This document shows positions 51,134-61,973 of a DNA stretch of 64,000 nucleotides, piece after piece. This stretch comes from Comamonadaceae bacterium. GTDB lineage: Bacteria > Pseudomonadota > Gammaproteobacteria > Burkholderiales > Burkholderiaceae_C. Under the pieces are notes generated by a model. That model worked only from the letters and a program-made list of their open reading frames with translations, was not told the origin of the DNA and made no database searches. Both the position numbers and the translations under genes were made by a program. How positions within the stretch are numbered: the first letter of the stretch is position 1; each line of letters opens with the position of its first letter. The stretch lies in the NCBI GenBank assembly GCA_947448745.1, contig CANFOQ010000004.1, forward strand, positions 1 to 64,000, in the 5' to 3' direction.

Positions 51134-51837
51134 TGAGCAACATGAGACACATGCCTCGCGTTTTGATTGTGGAAGACGAAGCCCCCATTGCCGAGTTGAT
51201 TTCCATCAACTTGAAGCACAACGGCTTGTCTCCCATTTGGGCTGAAGATGGTGAAAGTGCCCAACGTGAAATTGATGCGGTTTTGCCAGATGTGATCTTG
51301 CTGGATTGGATGTTGCCGGGCCAGCATGGCGTGGTGTGGGCGCGCAAGTGGCGCAGCGACCCGCGCACCAAGTCCATACCCATTCTCATGCTGACGGCCA
51401 AAAGCGAAGAGCAAGACAAAGTGTCGGGCTTGGATGCTGGTGCGGATGACTACATCACCAAGCCCTTTTCCACCCAAGAATTGTTGGCCCGCATTCGTTC
51501 GGTTTTGCGACGCCGCGCACCAGAACAAGCCGAAGACAGCGTGACGATGGGTGGATTGCATTTGGATGGGGCAACCCACCGGGTGACTTTCAACGGCGAG
51601 GCCCTCAAGCTTGGTCCAACCGAGTTCAAATTGCTGAATTTTTTCATGCACCATGCAGAGCGCGTTCATTCACGGGCTCAGCTCTTGGACAAAGTCTGGG
51701 GCGACCACGTCTTCATTGAAGAGCGAACCGTGGATGTGCACGTCAAGCGCTTGCGCGAGGCCTTGGGTGCAGCGGGAGCCATGGTCGAAACTGTGCGTGG
51801 AGCTGGCTACCGGTTCACCAACAAAGCAACTGGCTGA
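51133..51837 (+). CDS. phoB: phosphate response regulator PhoB
   Basis: 234 residues. Receiver domain with phospho-acceptor D58 (ILLDWMLPG) and K in TAKS, and an OmpR-type winged helix (LGPTEFKLLNFFMHHAERVHSRAQLLDKVWG, EERTVDVHVKRLREAL). It binds PHO boxes such as the one before pstS. phoR starts 6 bp later. Confidence 0.96.
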   Translation: MSNMRHMPRVLIVEDEAPIAELISINLKHNGLSPIWAEDGESAQREIDAVLPDVILLDWMLPGQHGVVWARKWRSDPRTKSIPILMLTAKSEEQDKVSGLDAGADDYITKPFSTQELLARIRSVLRRRAPEQAEDSVTMGGLHLDGATHRVTFNGEALKLGPTEFKLLNFFMHHAERVHSRAQLLDKVWGDHVFIEERTVDVHVKRLREALGAAGAMVETVRGAGYRFTNKATG

Positions 51838-51843
51838 GACGCC

Positions 51844-53196
51844 ATGATTTTTGAGCGCGTTGTTGGTTTTTTGCTGATGATGGTGTTGGCTGGCCTGCTT
51901 GGTTTTTTCACGCTATTTGAAGGCCGCTCCATGTTGGGTGCGCTCACTGGCATGTGTGTTGCCGCGAGCTTGCTGTATCTGTTGGACATGGTCAGGGCCT
52001 ATCGGTATTTAAGGTGGTTGCGATCTGACGACCTCAGTGTCGATATTTTCAAAACTGGTTATTGGGAAGAAGCCAGTGGCCGAGTGCGCAAAATGCTCAA
52101 GCAAAAAGACCTGTCACGCATCGCAAGTGAGGACAGCTTGCGCCAATTTTTGGCGGCGATTCAAGCCTCTCCCAATGGTGTTCTTTTATTGGACCCTGAA
52201 TCCCGAATTCAATGGTGCAATCAAACGGCCGCCAAACACTTGGGCATTGATCCGCAACTAGATTCCCAGCAACTGATTGGCAACATGTTGCGCAGCCCGA
52301 CATTCAGCAGTTATGTGAGTGCCAAAGCCTTTGATGATGAAGTCATCATAGAAGGGCGTTTACACAGAGTCGACAATCCGCATAAAGTGGGCATACAAAT
52401 TTTCCCCTATGGTGACGGGCGCATGCTGTTGCTGTCCAGGGACGTCACATCTATAGAGCAAGCCGAGGTGATGCGGCGCGATTTTGTGGCCAATGTCTCG
52501 CATGAAATCCGCACGCCATTGACGGTCCTGCTGGGTTTTGTGGAAACTTTGCAAACATTGAGCTTGACGCCGCAAGAACAAAACAATTATCTGCAGCTCA
52601 TGGCCAAACAAGCCTTCCGTATGAAGTCCTTGGTAGAAGATTTGCTCACCCTTTCCCGGCTGGAAGGCAGCCCATTCCCAAGCCTTCAAGAATGGTCAAC
52701 AATCGATTCCATCGTTCATCGTTGCGAAGAAGACGCTCATGGTTTGATGAAGGCCTTGAACACGGATGGTGCGGCCATGCACCAGCTTTCATTCCATATC
52801 GACGAAGCATTGCAGGATGCTGAAGTCTCTGGTTCAAGCAAGGAATTGGCAAGCGCATTCACCAATCTCATCAGCAACGCCCTTCGATACACCCCAGCTG
52901 GGGGGCAGATCAAGGTTAAGTGGAGCCGCATCGGTGACAGTGCGGCTTTCAGCGTGGAGGATTCGGGCCCTGGCATCAGCGTCGAACACCTGCCTCGATT
53001 AGCAGAGCGCTTTTACCGCATCGACAGGAGCCGCTCTAGGGACACAGGTGGCACAGGCTTGGGCTTGGCCATTGTGAAACATGTGATTCAACGGCATGGT
53101 GGTCAAATGCAGATTGAAAGCAAATTGAACCAGGGTTCTAAGTTCACACTGTTGTTTCCTGCAGTGCGATTGCGCCTAGGTCAGACAGTGGCTTAG
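51844..53196 (+). CDS. phoR: phosphate sensor histidine kinase PhoR
   Basis: 450 residues. Two N-terminal membrane segments, a PAS domain (AAIQASPNGVLLLDPESRIQWCN), H220 in SHEIRTPLT, and ATPase boxes LISNALRYTP, EDSGPGIS and GGTGLGLAI. It phosphorylates PhoB under phosphate starvation. It overlaps the convergent MATE gene by 4 bp. Confidence 0.95.
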   Translation: MIFERVVGFLLMMVLAGLLGFFTLFEGRSMLGALTGMCVAASLLYLLDMVRAYRYLRWLRSDDLSVDIFKTGYWEEASGRVRKMLKQKDLSRIASEDSLRQFLAAIQASPNGVLLLDPESRIQWCNQTAAKHLGIDPQLDSQQLIGNMLRSPTFSSYVSAKAFDDEVIIEGRLHRVDNPHKVGIQIFPYGDGRMLLLSRDVTSIEQAEVMRRDFVANVSHEIRTPLTVLLGFVETLQTLSLTPQEQNNYLQLMAKQAFRMKSLVEDLLTLSRLEGSPFPSLQEWSTIDSIVHRCEEDAHGLMKALNTDGAAMHQLSFHIDEALQDAEVSGSSKELASAFTNLISNALRYTPAGGQIKVKWSRIGDSAAFSVEDSGPGISVEHLPRLAERFYRIDRSRSRDTGGTGLGLAIVKHVIQRHGGQMQIESKLNQGSKFTLLFPAVRLRLGQTVA

Positions 53197-54548
53197 TCCC
53201 TGGGCGTGCTTTGCACGCTTTGTTGCAGATGGTATTGAATCAACCACAGTAAACACATTGATACCAGCACCAAGCCCAAACTGTTCATGAGCCAAAAGGC
53301 CTCGGGTGAATTCATGGCTTCGAACGGCCCCAAGCCTTCGTAGGCCAGTTGAAAGCCGCCTGCCAAGCCGACACCCCAAAGTACAAAGCTGTAGACAAAT
53401 GCAGGGGCCAACGTGACCTTGAAACTGCGCAATATAAAAAAGCACAGTGTCTGCAGGGCATCCACCAGGTGGTAGAAACCAATCAATATCAACAATTGAC
53501 CAGCCATCTGTGCAACTGCCTCGTCTTTGGCGTAAATGTTGGCAATGGTTTGGTGAAACACCCATAGCAGGCAAGACAGGCAAAGCGCCAGTAGCATGGT
53601 GACTTGGAATCCATGCTTCAAGGCTTGTCGCATCATCACATCGTTCCCAGCACCTTTCCAAAAACTGATGCGAGCACTGATCGCAATCGAAAAGGACAAA
53701 GGCACCATATAGAGCAAGGCGGCCATGTTGCTGGCCACTTGATGACTGGCGGCTGCAGTGATTCCCAGCCTCGAGATGAACAAGGCCATCAAGGTGAACG
53801 AGGTCACTTCCACCGTGACGCTCAACCCATTTGGCAATCCCAAGCGGCACATGTTCATGAGCACTTTTGCATCAGGAGCTTCTAGCTTGCGCCAGATATG
53901 GCAGGTTTGGTAGGTGGGGTTTGATTTGAGCAACCACACCGCTATCGCCATCATGGCGAAGTTCACGCCGACGGTAGCCAGTGCACAGCCTGTCAAACCC
54001 AGAGGTGGCCATGGCCCATAGCCGAATGCCAGCGCGATGGAGAGTGGAATTTTCAAAAACAGCGCCGCGAGTTGAATGGCCGTCACCAATTTGGGTTTGC
54101 CCAAGCTTTGGCTGAGTGCGCTGAAGAGTCGAAAAAAAAGTGCCGGTGGCAAAGCCAAGGCCAATATGGCCAGGTAGGAAATAGTTTCAGCCTGTAAATG
54201 TTCAGGGACGTTGGTCCATTGCAATAACAATCTGGGCGACAACAGCAGCGCAGCGCCAAGCATCGTCAGTCCAAACCATAGGTAAACCCCCTGCCTGAAA
54301 GTTGGCCCAATGTCGCCATCTCGCTTGGCCCCATGCAGTTCGGCAAAGAGCGGCAGCAAGGCTTGAACAATGCCCAGCAACGCCACATAAACACTGATGT
54401 AAATGGCCGCACTGACAGACAAAATGGCCAAAGCTTGAGGGTCATAGCGTCCTGCAATCACGGTATCAGCTACGCCAAAGCTGACCACAGCCAATTGCCC
54501 AGCTAAAACGGTTAACGCATGCTTGATGATGAGCGATCGTTCTGTCAT
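53193..54548 (-). CDS. MATE-family efflux transporter
   Basis: 451 residues from ATG 54548 with about 12 helices in two halves. GQLAVVSFGVADTVIAGRYDPQALAILSVSAAIY matches the NorM-type start; LGLPNGLSVTVEVTSFTLMALFISRLG begins the second half. It exports cationic compounds by Na+ or H+ antiport. It starts 3 bp after the GT-like gene's stop, so the two are probably one unit; a joint role (lipid-linked sugar or drug handling) is not known. Confidence 0.88.
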   Translation of the reverse strand: MTERSLIIKHALTVLAGQLAVVSFGVADTVIAGRYDPQALAILSVSAAIYISVYVALLGIVQALLPLFAELHGAKRDGDIGPTFRQGVYLWFGLTMLGAALLLSPRLLLQWTNVPEHLQAETISYLAILALALPPALFFRLFSALSQSLGKPKLVTAIQLAALFLKIPLSIALAFGYGPWPPLGLTGCALATVGVNFAMMAIAVWLLKSNPTYQTCHIWRKLEAPDAKVLMNMCRLGLPNGLSVTVEVTSFTLMALFISRLGITAAASHQVASNMAALLYMVPLSFSIAISARISFWKGAGNDVMMRQALKHGFQVTMLLALCLSCLLWVFHQTIANIYAKDEAVAQMAGQLLILIGFYHLVDALQTLCFFILRSFKVTLAPAFVYSFVLWGVGLAGGFQLAYEGLGPFEAMNSPEAFWLMNSLGLVLVSMCLLWLIQYHLQQSVQSTPRD

Positions 54549-54551
54549 CAA

Positions 54552-56237
54552 TCAGGGATGGTTTTGATGAAAGATCAGGATTTCTTCGTTCTTGTCTGCG
54601 GGACGTTTGGATTTGAACGCCAGCGTCCAGTTGGGCCAAGTTTGTGCAAATGTAGGCGTGATGGCATGTGGGCGAGCCATCAACCAAGCGCACTCGTTGG
54701 GAGGGCTTGTTGCAGGCATAGGCTTGAACGCAATGGGCCCGTGGAAGCCCAAGCCTGCCAGTTGACTTCGCTCCAAATCCAAGGCGTAGACACAACTTGG
54801 ACGGTCCATCTTCTCCACCAATTGCGCCGCCCAGGGTCTGTAGCTCAATGCCTGGTCCAAGATGGGCAACCACAACGTCATGAGCAACAGCCAACACAAG
54901 GTGGCCCCACTGGCGGGCAGCACCAAACTTTTCCAGATGGCACTGGGGTGTCTGCCAATACGCCAATGCACCAACTTCAGCCAGACAACGGTCACTGACA
55001 AGGCAAGGCTGAAACTTACCGCATCAAACGCATGAACGAACCCTGGTACCAAGGCCTTGACATTCATGGCGGGCTGCGCTGGCATACCTGTTTGAAGTGA
55101 AACCCAGACGCCCCAGATGATCAGTGCGCCACCCGTGAAAAAAAGCAGTGTGAACCAATCGATCAAAGCTGCCACACTGCGGCTCAGGGTTGGCAGGGCA
55201 AAAGCAGCCAAGGCAGCTAAGCTTGGCAAGGCTAAAAGCAGTGTTTTTTCCGGGGCGCTGGTAAGCAAACTGGCCACCAAGGAAACAAGAAACATGAACA
55301 GCGGCAATATCAAGTGCTGGCTCCAGACGTGTGAGCCCCAATGACCACGCCATCGCCAAAGCGTCCATGCAGCCAAGGGCCATGCAGGCCACAGAAACCA
55401 CAGCAAGAGTTCAGCTTTTTGTCGCCATTGCAAGCTCAATTCATGCGTTGGCAGAATTCGCCATTGCCACAAATCCAGCGTCACGGTCACCAGCAACAGG
55501 ATGAACAAGGTCAACACCATCAACGCCATGTGATGGCGTTGAGATTGCGGGTGTTTGAACCATAAAAACCCGCTGCCTAAGCCAAGCATGAAAGCAATGC
55601 TTGGTGCACCGCTCAGGGTCATCATCAATAGTCCGATGCCCCATGCTGTCAGCGCTCTGTGTGGGAAATAGGCCAATGCGCAAGCACCTGCAAACACAGC
55701 TGCTGCACCATACAACTGCATGGCCATGGGTGTTGTCTCATGACTGGGCAGGGCCAATCCCAAACACGCCAAATACGCCAACAAACCGGCATCGGCCAGG
55801 GACCTTGCATAGTCTTTGGGTTGTGCTTCACCGCCAAAGGCAAATGCAACCGGTTGCGCTTGGGGATTTCTGGCCAAGTAATAAATGCCGTTCCATACCA
55901 ACACCATGCTGATCGATGACAACAGGCTGAATGGCAAACGAACAGCCAGTTCGGGGGACAGCCAGCCCTGCGTCGCTTGAATGCTCCAAGCCCCCAGCCA
56001 ATAGGGCAGGTAGGCTTTGAACTCCGGCTCAATGCCCGCCAATTGCAAATTGAAATAGGAAGACTGGTGTTCTGCCAAAGACCACATATAGCCAAAGGAA
56101 GCCACATCAATGCGTTTCCAAGGATCGTGTCCAACCAATCCCGCCAATACATACAGCAAGCCAATAGCCATCAAGGCCAGTCGAGGAAAGCGTCTGACGG
56201 CCTGCTGGGAAATCAATACGGGAGAAGGCGTATTCAC
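54552..56237 (-). CDS. multi-spanning membrane protein, GT-C (ArnT/PMT)-like
   Basis: 561 residues with about 12 hydrophobic helices and a short soluble C-terminus. The first loop, GHDPWKRIDVASFGYMWSLAEHQSSYFNLQLAG, and the following ELAVRLPFSLLSS resemble ArnT-type glycosyltransferases that move lipid-linked sugars to lipid A or proteins. The usual PDE acidic pair reads RID here, so the catalytic Glu is missing and activity is uncertain. Paired with the MATE gene. Confidence 0.7.
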   Translation of the reverse strand: MNTPSPVLISQQAVRRFPRLALMAIGLLYVLAGLVGHDPWKRIDVASFGYMWSLAEHQSSYFNLQLAGIEPEFKAYLPYWLGAWSIQATQGWLSPELAVRLPFSLLSSISMVLVWNGIYYLARNPQAQPVAFAFGGEAQPKDYARSLADAGLLAYLACLGLALPSHETTPMAMQLYGAAAVFAGACALAYFPHRALTAWGIGLLMMTLSGAPSIAFMLGLGSGFLWFKHPQSQRHHMALMVLTLFILLLVTVTLDLWQWRILPTHELSLQWRQKAELLLWFLWPAWPLAAWTLWRWRGHWGSHVWSQHLILPLFMFLVSLVASLLTSAPEKTLLLALPSLAALAAFALPTLSRSVAALIDWFTLLFFTGGALIIWGVWVSLQTGMPAQPAMNVKALVPGFVHAFDAVSFSLALSVTVVWLKLVHWRIGRHPSAIWKSLVLPASGATLCWLLLMTLWLPILDQALSYRPWAAQLVEKMDRPSCVYALDLERSQLAGLGFHGPIAFKPMPATSPPNECAWLMARPHAITPTFAQTWPNWTLAFKSKRPADKNEEILIFHQNHP

Positions 56238-56273
56238 GGGGATGAGTTTGTCATAAGCTGATGCGGACTGACG

Positions 56274-56304
56274 AAAAAAAAGCAGCTTTGAAGCTGCTTT
56301 TTTT
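56274..56304 (-). terminator. bidirectional-looking terminator after rpmE2
   Basis: Stem AGCAGCTT / AAGCTGCT (56281-56298) flanked by A7 on the left and T6 or more on the right, so it can work on both strands. On the minus strand it ends the rpmE2 transcript before the GT-like gene. Confidence 0.88.
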
Positions 56305-56317
56305 GTCGAGCCTCCAA

Positions 56318-56575
56318 TTACTTGGCGGCTGTTTTTCCGTACTTGTTGCGGAATCGCTCAACACGGCCACCCATGGTGTCCACAGATTTCTGTGTCCCAG
56401 TGTAGAAGGGGTGCGATTCGCTGGAGGTGTCCAGTTTGAACAAGGGCAGTTCGCGGCCGTCGTCCATCTTGATGGTTTCTTTGGTATTGGCACAAGTGCG
56501 TGTGACAAATTTGAAACCATTGGACAAGTCTTGGAAACAGACTTCGCGGTATTCGGGGTGAATGCCTTCTTTCAT
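56318..56575 (-). CDS. rpmE2: ribosomal protein L31, type B
   Basis: 85 residues from ATG 56575 (AAAGGAAAG upstream). [18 protein letters not shown] and [30 protein letters not shown] identify bL31. It lacks the CxxC zinc site, hence the type-B (zinc-independent) paralogue often induced in zinc limitation. It sits in the usual trxA-rho-rpmE2 order. Confidence 0.95.
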   Translation of the reverse strand: MKEGIHPEYREVCFQDLSNGFKFVTRTCANTKETIKMDDGRELPLFKLDTSSESHPFYTGTQKSVDTMGGRVERFRNKYGKTAAK

Positions 56576-56658
56576 TTTCTTTCCTTTATCAATTCGATAG
56601 CCACAAGAGCCAATCTCTTGCACTTTTCGCAACCCAAGATTATGCCTTATTCAGCAAC

Positions 56659-57921
56659 TCAACCGCCTCGGCGCATCAAATCAAAGAAATCAACGTTTGT
56701 TTTGGTGGCCTTCATATTTTTCAGCATCAACTCCATGGATTCAATTTCATCCAAGTTGTAAATAAATTGTCGCAATATCCTGGTTTTTTGAAGAATTTCA
56801 GGTGCCAACAGCAATTCTTCGCGGCGGGTGCCGCTGCGGTTCAATTGGATGGCTGGGAACACGCGTTTTTCATAGAGACGGCGATCCAAGTGAATCTCGC
56901 AATTCCCAGTGCCTTTGAACTCTTCAAAAATCACTTCGTCCATGCGGCTGCCAGTGTCAATCAAGGCTGTTGCAATGATGGTGAGCGAACCACCTTCTTC
57001 AACTTTGCGGGCCGCACCAAAAAATCGTTTGGGTCTTTGCAGTGCATTGGCGTCCACACCACCCGTCAACACCTTGCCAGAACTGGGCACCACGTTGTTG
57101 TAGGCCCTGGCCAGACGTGTGATGGAGTCGAGCAAGATGATCACGTCTTTCTTCAACTCCACCAAGCGCTTGGCGCGTTCGATCACCATTTCTGCAACGT
57201 GAACATGTCGCGCAGCTGGTTCATCGAAGGTGGATGCAATCACTTCAGCCTTGACCGAACGCTGCATTTCAGTCACCTCTTCAGGGCGCTCGTCCACCAA
57301 CAGAACCATCATGTGGCTTTCTGGGTAGTTGGCTGCGATGGCATGGGCGATGTGCTGCATCATCACGGTTTTGCCGCTTTTAGGCGGTGCCACCAACAAG
57401 GCGCGCTGGCCTTTCCCAATGGGGGCAATGATGTCAATGATGCGGCCGGTGATGTTTTCATCGCCTTTGATGTCTTGCTCGAGCTTCATCTGTTCGCGGG
57501 GGAACAGCGGCGTCAAGTTTTCGAACATCACTTTGTGTTTATTGTTCTCAGGCAAGTCGCCGTTGACTTGATCGAGCTTGGTGAGTGCAAAGTAACGCTC
57601 GCCATCTTTGGGGATGCGAACTTCGCCTTCGATCATGTCGCCTGTGTGCAGGTTGAATCGACGCACCTGGCTGGGACTGATGTAGATGTCGTCTGTGCTG
57701 GCTGTGTAGCTGGTGTCGGGGCTGCGCAAAAAGCCAAAGCCATCAGGCAAAATTTCCAGCACGCCATCGGCAAACACCTGTTCTCCAGCGCGAGCTCGTT
57801 TTTTGATGATGGCAAACATCAACTCTTGCTTGCGCATGCGCCCCGTGTTTTCAATTTCAAGCTCTTCAGCTTGTTTCAAAACTTCAGAGACATGAAGTGC
57901 TTTGAGTTCGTTCAGGTGCAT
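56659..57921 (-). CDS. rho: transcription termination factor Rho
   Basis: 420 residues. N-terminal RNA-binding fold ([49 protein letters not shown]), P-loop [15 protein letters not shown], and [15 protein letters not shown] hexameric RNA-translocating ATPase. The 141-bp leader after trxA is a likely site of autogenous attenuation, though I see no specific element. Confidence 0.97.
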   Translation of the reverse strand: MHLNELKALHVSEVLKQAEELEIENTGRMRKQELMFAIIKKRARAGEQVFADGVLEILPDGFGFLRSPDTSYTASTDDIYISPSQVRRFNLHTGDMIEGEVRIPKDGERYFALTKLDQVNGDLPENNKHKVMFENLTPLFPREQMKLEQDIKGDENITGRIIDIIAPIGKGQRALLVAPPKSGKTVMMQHIAHAIAANYPESHMMVLLVDERPEEVTEMQRSVKAEVIASTFDEPAARHVHVAEMVIERAKRLVELKKDVIILLDSITRLARAYNNVVPSSGKVLTGGVDANALQRPKRFFGAARKVEEGGSLTIIATALIDTGSRMDEVIFEEFKGTGNCEIHLDRRLYEKRVFPAIQLNRSGTRREELLLAPEILQKTRILRQFIYNLDEIESMELMLKNMKATKTNVDFFDLMRRGG

Positions 57922-58062
57922 AGGGTTACTCCAGTGGGGAGTTCATCGCGAAAGGGGGGGAGGTATGCGCTGGGTTGCAGGCCAGCGGCTGAGATGGCGC
58001 TGTGTGCCAGCTGAGAACCGCTGGCTAGCGCACGGATGGATTATGACAGGAAAATCTGAGCG

Positions 58063-58398
58063 TCAGGACGCGAGTTGTTGGTCGATAAATTCAGTGAGTT
58101 GCGCTTTGCTCAAAGAGCCTACTTTGGTTGCGGCCAATTGACCATCCTTGAACAACATGAGGGTGGGGATGCCACGAATACCAAATTTGGCGGGGATGTC
58201 GCGGTTTTCATCCACGTTCAGTTTGGTGATTTGAAGTTTGCCTTCATATGTACCGGCGGCTTCATCCAAAACGGGTGCAATCATCTTGCAAGGACCGCAC
58301 CATTCAGCCCAAAAGTCCACCAAAACGGGTTGTTTCGAATTCAAAACGGTTGATTCAAAAGTTGCATCTGAAACGTGTTGGATGAGATCGCTTGCCAT
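58063..58398 (-). CDS. trxA: thioredoxin
   Basis: 111 residues from ATG 58398 (AAGGA upstream). Active site WCGPCK with C34/C37, [13 protein letters not shown], and the cis-proline loop [14 protein letters not shown]. It reduces protein disulfides, including ArsC and APS reductase in this organism's own pathways (inference). Divergent from dnaE. Confidence 0.96.
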   Translation of the reverse strand: MASDLIQHVSDATFESTVLNSKQPVLVDFWAEWCGPCKMIAPVLDEAAGTYEGKLQITKLNVDENRDIPAKFGIRGIPTLMLFKDGQLAATKVGSLSKAQLTEFIDQQLAS

Positions 58399-58479
58399 GT
58401 GGAGTCCTTGGTTTTTCAAGAATTCTAAAGCCAATTGAGTCTCAGTGGCTTGAGGCTGAGCAAGACCATGGATCTTCCC

Positions 58480-58495
58480 TAGAATGGTTCCCATG
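58480..58495 (+). promoter_or_regulatory. -10 element placing dnaE transcription start at its ATG
   Basis: TAGAAT at 58480-58485, then 7 bases, then ATG 58493. There is no Shine-Dalgarno sequence in between. The earlier ATG at 58484 overlaps the -10, so it is unlikely to be used. The -35 is weak (TGAGCA, 17-bp spacer). Confidence 0.4.
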
Positions 58496-61400
58496 TTTGT
58501 ACATCTGCGTCTCCATACTGAATATTCTGTCGCCGATGGAACTTGCCGAATTGACGATGTGGTCGAGGCCGCCAAAGCGGATGGGCAGATCGCGCTGGGC
58601 ATCACGGATCTGAACAACTTATTCGGAGCGGTCAAGTTTTATTCTGCGTGCCGACAACAAGGTCTCAAACCCTTGTTGGGGGCTGAAGTGGGTGTTTATT
58701 TCCCCGATGAGGAGTTGAATAACGAGCCCTCCAAAATAGTGCTGTTGGTTCAAAACATGGCGGGTTATTTGAACTTGTGTGAATTACTGACCAAGCTTTG
58801 GACGCAATCACCAGACAAAACCCAAAATGCCATCGATTGGCGTTGGCTGCAACCGAAACGGACCGAGGGACTACTCGCTTTGTCAGGGGCACAGCAGGGT
58901 CCGATTGGCCAGTTATTGCTTGCGGGTAACCCAGCGCGTGCGCAAGCGCTTGCTGAAAATTTCAGTCAACTGTTTCCCAACCGGTTTTATGTGGAATTAC
59001 AGCGAGCGGGCAGGGCAGATGAGGAGCGCTACATCAGTGCAGCAGTCGACTTGGCCGCGGCCATGGGGCTTCCGGTTGTGGCCACACATCCCGTTCAATT
59101 CATTCATGAAGAAGACTTCGAGGCGCATGAGGCACGGGTGTGCATCTCCCAAGGCGAAATTTTGGGCAACCCAAAGCGGCCCAAACGATTTACCAAGCAG
59201 CAATTTTTCTACAGTGCGTCGGATATGGCGTCTTTGTTTGCAGATCTACCGACAGCCATTTCAAATACCCAAGCCATTGCAAAGCGCTGCAACCTGAATC
59301 TGACACTTGGCAAGCCACAGTTGCCTGCTTTTCCAACCCCCATCGTTGATGGCGTTTCGATTCCAACCGACGACTATTTCAGAACCGTATCCTTTCAGGG
59401 CTTGGAAAATCGACTGCGACATCTCTATCCGCAGGATGCAGAAAGAGAAGAAAACCGCGCTGTTTATGAAAACCGATTGAATTTCGAAATCGAAACGATT
59501 TTGAAAATGGGGTTCCCTGGTTATTTTTTGATCGTCAGCGACTTTATCAATTGGGCGAAGAACAATGGTTGCCCCGTTGGTCCCGGACGGGGGTCAGGTG
59601 CCGGGTCTTTGGTGGCCTATTCATTGAACATCACCGACCTCGATCCCTTGCGTTACAACTTGCTGTTCGAGCGGTTTCTCAACCCAGAGCGGGTGTCCAT
59701 GCCCGATTTCGATATTGACTTTTGTCAAACCAACCGCGACCGGGTGATTGATTACGTGAAGAATCAATACGGTCGCGAGGCTGTGAGTCAAATTGTCACC
59801 TTCGGCACCATGGCAGCACGGGCGGCCATTCGAGATGTGGGACGCACCTTGGACATGAGTTACCCGTTTTGCGAGGGATTGTCCAAGCTGATTCCCAACA
59901 AGCCAGGTCAGCACATGACCATCGCTATTGCACTTGAGCAAGAGCCGCAACTGGCTCAGCGTTTGTCCCAGGAAGATGAAGTCAAAATTCTTTTGAATTT
60001 GGCTCAAAAACTCGAAGGCTTAACGCGCAATGTGGGCATGCATGCGGGGGGGGTCTTGATTGCTCCAGGCAAGCTCACAGATTTTTGTCCGCTGTATCAA
60101 CAACCTGGCAGCCCTGCTGCGGTGAGCCAGTTTGACAAAGACGATGTGGAATCCATCGGCTTGGTGAAGTTTGACTTTTTGGGTTTGGCCACGTTGACCA
60201 TCTTGGAGATGGCTAAAAACTTCATTGTTGAAAGGCATCCATCACAGCTTGGCTTCGCTTATGAAGACATTCCGCTGGACGATGCCCCTACCTACCAATT
60301 GTTTGCCGACGGAAAAACCGAAGCCGTGTTCCAGTTTGAAAGCCGAGGCATGCAAGCCATGCTCAAGGATGCCAAACCCACGCGTCTGGAAGATTTGATT
60401 GTGCTGAACGCCTTGTTCCGGCCAGGCCCCATGAGTTTGATTCCCAGTTTCGTGGCGCGCAAGCACGGGCGAGAAACTGTTGAATACCCGCATCCTTTGG
60501 CAGAACCCATCTTGGCTGAAACCTACGGCATCATGGTTTATCAAGAACAGGTGATGCAGACCGCGCAGGTTTTAGGCGGTTACTCCTTGGGTGGGGCTGA
60601 TTTGTTGCGCCGTGCCATGGGTAAGAAAAAAGCCGAAGAAATGGCATTACACCGCTCTATTTTTCGCGAAGGTGCAGCAAAGAACAACATAAACACAGAA
60701 AAAGCAGACGCCATTTTCGATCTGATGGAGGAGTTCGCGGGGTACGGATTCAACAAATCGCATGCTGCTGCTTATTCTTTATTGGCCTATCACACCGCAT
60801 GGATCAAGGTCCATTTCACCGCTGAGTTTTTCTGCGCCAACATGACGGTTGAAATGGATGACACCGACAAGTTGAAGATATTGTTCGACGATGCCAAGTC
60901 CATGGGATTGCAATTTGACCGCCCCGACATCAACGCAGGTGTTTATGCTTTCATGCCTGTTTCTGAAAACAGAATTCGTTATGGATTGGGCGCCATCAAA
61001 GGCACAGGACAATCTGCCATCGAAGCCATTTGTGAGGCTCGCGATCTAGAAGGTGACTTCAAGAGCTTGTATGAATTTTGTGCGCGTGTTGACCGGTCCA
61101 GAATCAACAAGCGAACAGTAGAGGCCTTGATCAAAGCTGGGGCTTTTGATGGACTGTGGGACAACCGAGCTGAATTGTTGGCTTCAGTGGGCTTGGCTTT
61201 TGAATACGCCCAATCGCAAACAGAGCACACGAATCAAGTGGGCCTGTTTGATGCCGGCGATGTCCACGGCTCGAGCAAAAATGAACCGGCGTTGGAACAA
61301 ACCCTTGCTTGGGGTGTGCGCGAAAAACTAACGCATGAAAAATCAGCGGTTGGTTTTCATCTGTCGGGCCATTTGTTTGAAGAGACGCAATACGAGGTAC

Positions 61401-61969
61401 GCCAGTTTGTCAAAACCAAGCTGTCTGATTTGTCAGAAAGCAAAGAGCCTCAATGGGTTGCGGGCATCGTGCGCAGTGAACGGGCCATCAATACAGCCAA
61501 AGGCAAGTTGCATATATTTGAGCTCGATGACATGAGCACCTCTGTGGAAGTAACCGCCGATGAGGCCGTATTCATGCGCCATAAATTGCTCTTGAAAGAA
61601 GACCTGTTGATGGTGGCCATGGTCAGGGTTCAAGTAGATCGGCGCAATGGTGGCTTGCGATTGAGCCTCTTAGATGCCATGGATTTGACGCAGGCTCGTT
61701 GTCGCTTTGGAAAATATTTACAACTTTCGGTGTCACAAGACCTGCCTGACTTGGTGGCCTTGGTGAAACAGCACCCCCCAAAATTGGACATGACCTTCGG
61801 TTCAGAAGCCAAATCTTCTGGACTGGGCATTCGTTTGCAACTCCAACGCCCATCTAGCGCGGTTGAGATCCAATTGGGTGCCAAGGGCAGTTTTTACCCA
61901 AGCGATGCTGCATTGAACATGATCGCGTCTCAAACCAATGTGCAGCAATCTCGAATCGTCTACGATTAG
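58493..61969 (+). CDS. dnaE: DNA polymerase III alpha subunit
   Basis: 1158 residues from ATG 58493. PHP domain ([20 protein letters not shown]), then the polymerase core with [25 protein letters not shown] and the catalytic aspartates in [15 protein letters not shown]. Finger/thumb blocks [15 protein letters not shown] and [23 protein letters not shown], then the HhH and OB ([25 protein letters not shown]) domains. The replicative chain-synthesis enzyme. pgsA follows after 4 bp. Confidence 0.97.
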   Translation: MFVHLRLHTEYSVADGTCRIDDVVEAAKADGQIALGITDLNNLFGAVKFYSACRQQGLKPLLGAEVGVYFPDEELNNEPSKIVLLVQNMAGYLNLCELLTKLWTQSPDKTQNAIDWRWLQPKRTEGLLALSGAQQGPIGQLLLAGNPARAQALAENFSQLFPNRFYVELQRAGRADEERYISAAVDLAAAMGLPVVATHPVQFIHEEDFEAHEARVCISQGEILGNPKRPKRFTKQQFFYSASDMASLFADLPTAISNTQAIAKRCNLNLTLGKPQLPAFPTPIVDGVSIPTDDYFRTVSFQGLENRLRHLYPQDAEREENRAVYENRLNFEIETILKMGFPGYFLIVSDFINWAKNNGCPVGPGRGSGAGSLVAYSLNITDLDPLRYNLLFERFLNPERVSMPDFDIDFCQTNRDRVIDYVKNQYGREAVSQIVTFGTMAARAAIRDVGRTLDMSYPFCEGLSKLIPNKPGQHMTIAIALEQEPQLAQRLSQEDEVKILLNLAQKLEGLTRNVGMHAGGVLIAPGKLTDFCPLYQQPGSPAAVSQFDKDDVESIGLVKFDFLGLATLTILEMAKNFIVERHPSQLGFAYEDIPLDDAPTYQLFADGKTEAVFQFESRGMQAMLKDAKPTRLEDLIVLNALFRPGPMSLIPSFVARKHGRETVEYPHPLAEPILAETYGIMVYQEQVMQTAQVLGGYSLGGADLLRRAMGKKKAEEMALHRSIFREGAAKNNINTEKADAIFDLMEEFAGYGFNKSHAAAYSLLAYHTAWIKVHFTAEFFCANMTVEMDDTDKLKILFDDAKSMGLQFDRPDINAGVYAFMPVSENRIRYGLGAIKGTGQSAIEAICEARDLEGDFKSLYEFCARVDRSRINKRTVEALIKAGAFDGLWDNRAELLASVGLAFEYAQSQTEHTNQVGLFDAGDVHGSSKNEPALEQTLAWGVREKLTHEKSAVGFHLSGHLFEETQYEVRQFVKTKLSDLSESKEPQWVAGIVRSERAINTAKGKLHIFELDDMSTSVEVTADEAVFMRHKLLLKEDLLMVAMVRVQVDRRNGGLRLSLLDAMDLTQARCRFGKYLQLSVSQDLPDLVALVKQHPPKLDMTFGSEAKSSGLGIRLQLQRPSSAVEIQLGAKGSFYPSDAALNMIASQTNVQQSRIVYD

Positions 61970-61973
61970 GTCT

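Noticed and set aside
56767-58014. 415-codon open frame opposite rho
   Set aside because: Antisense shadow; composition His/Phe-rich with no motif, and rho is unmistakable on the other strand.
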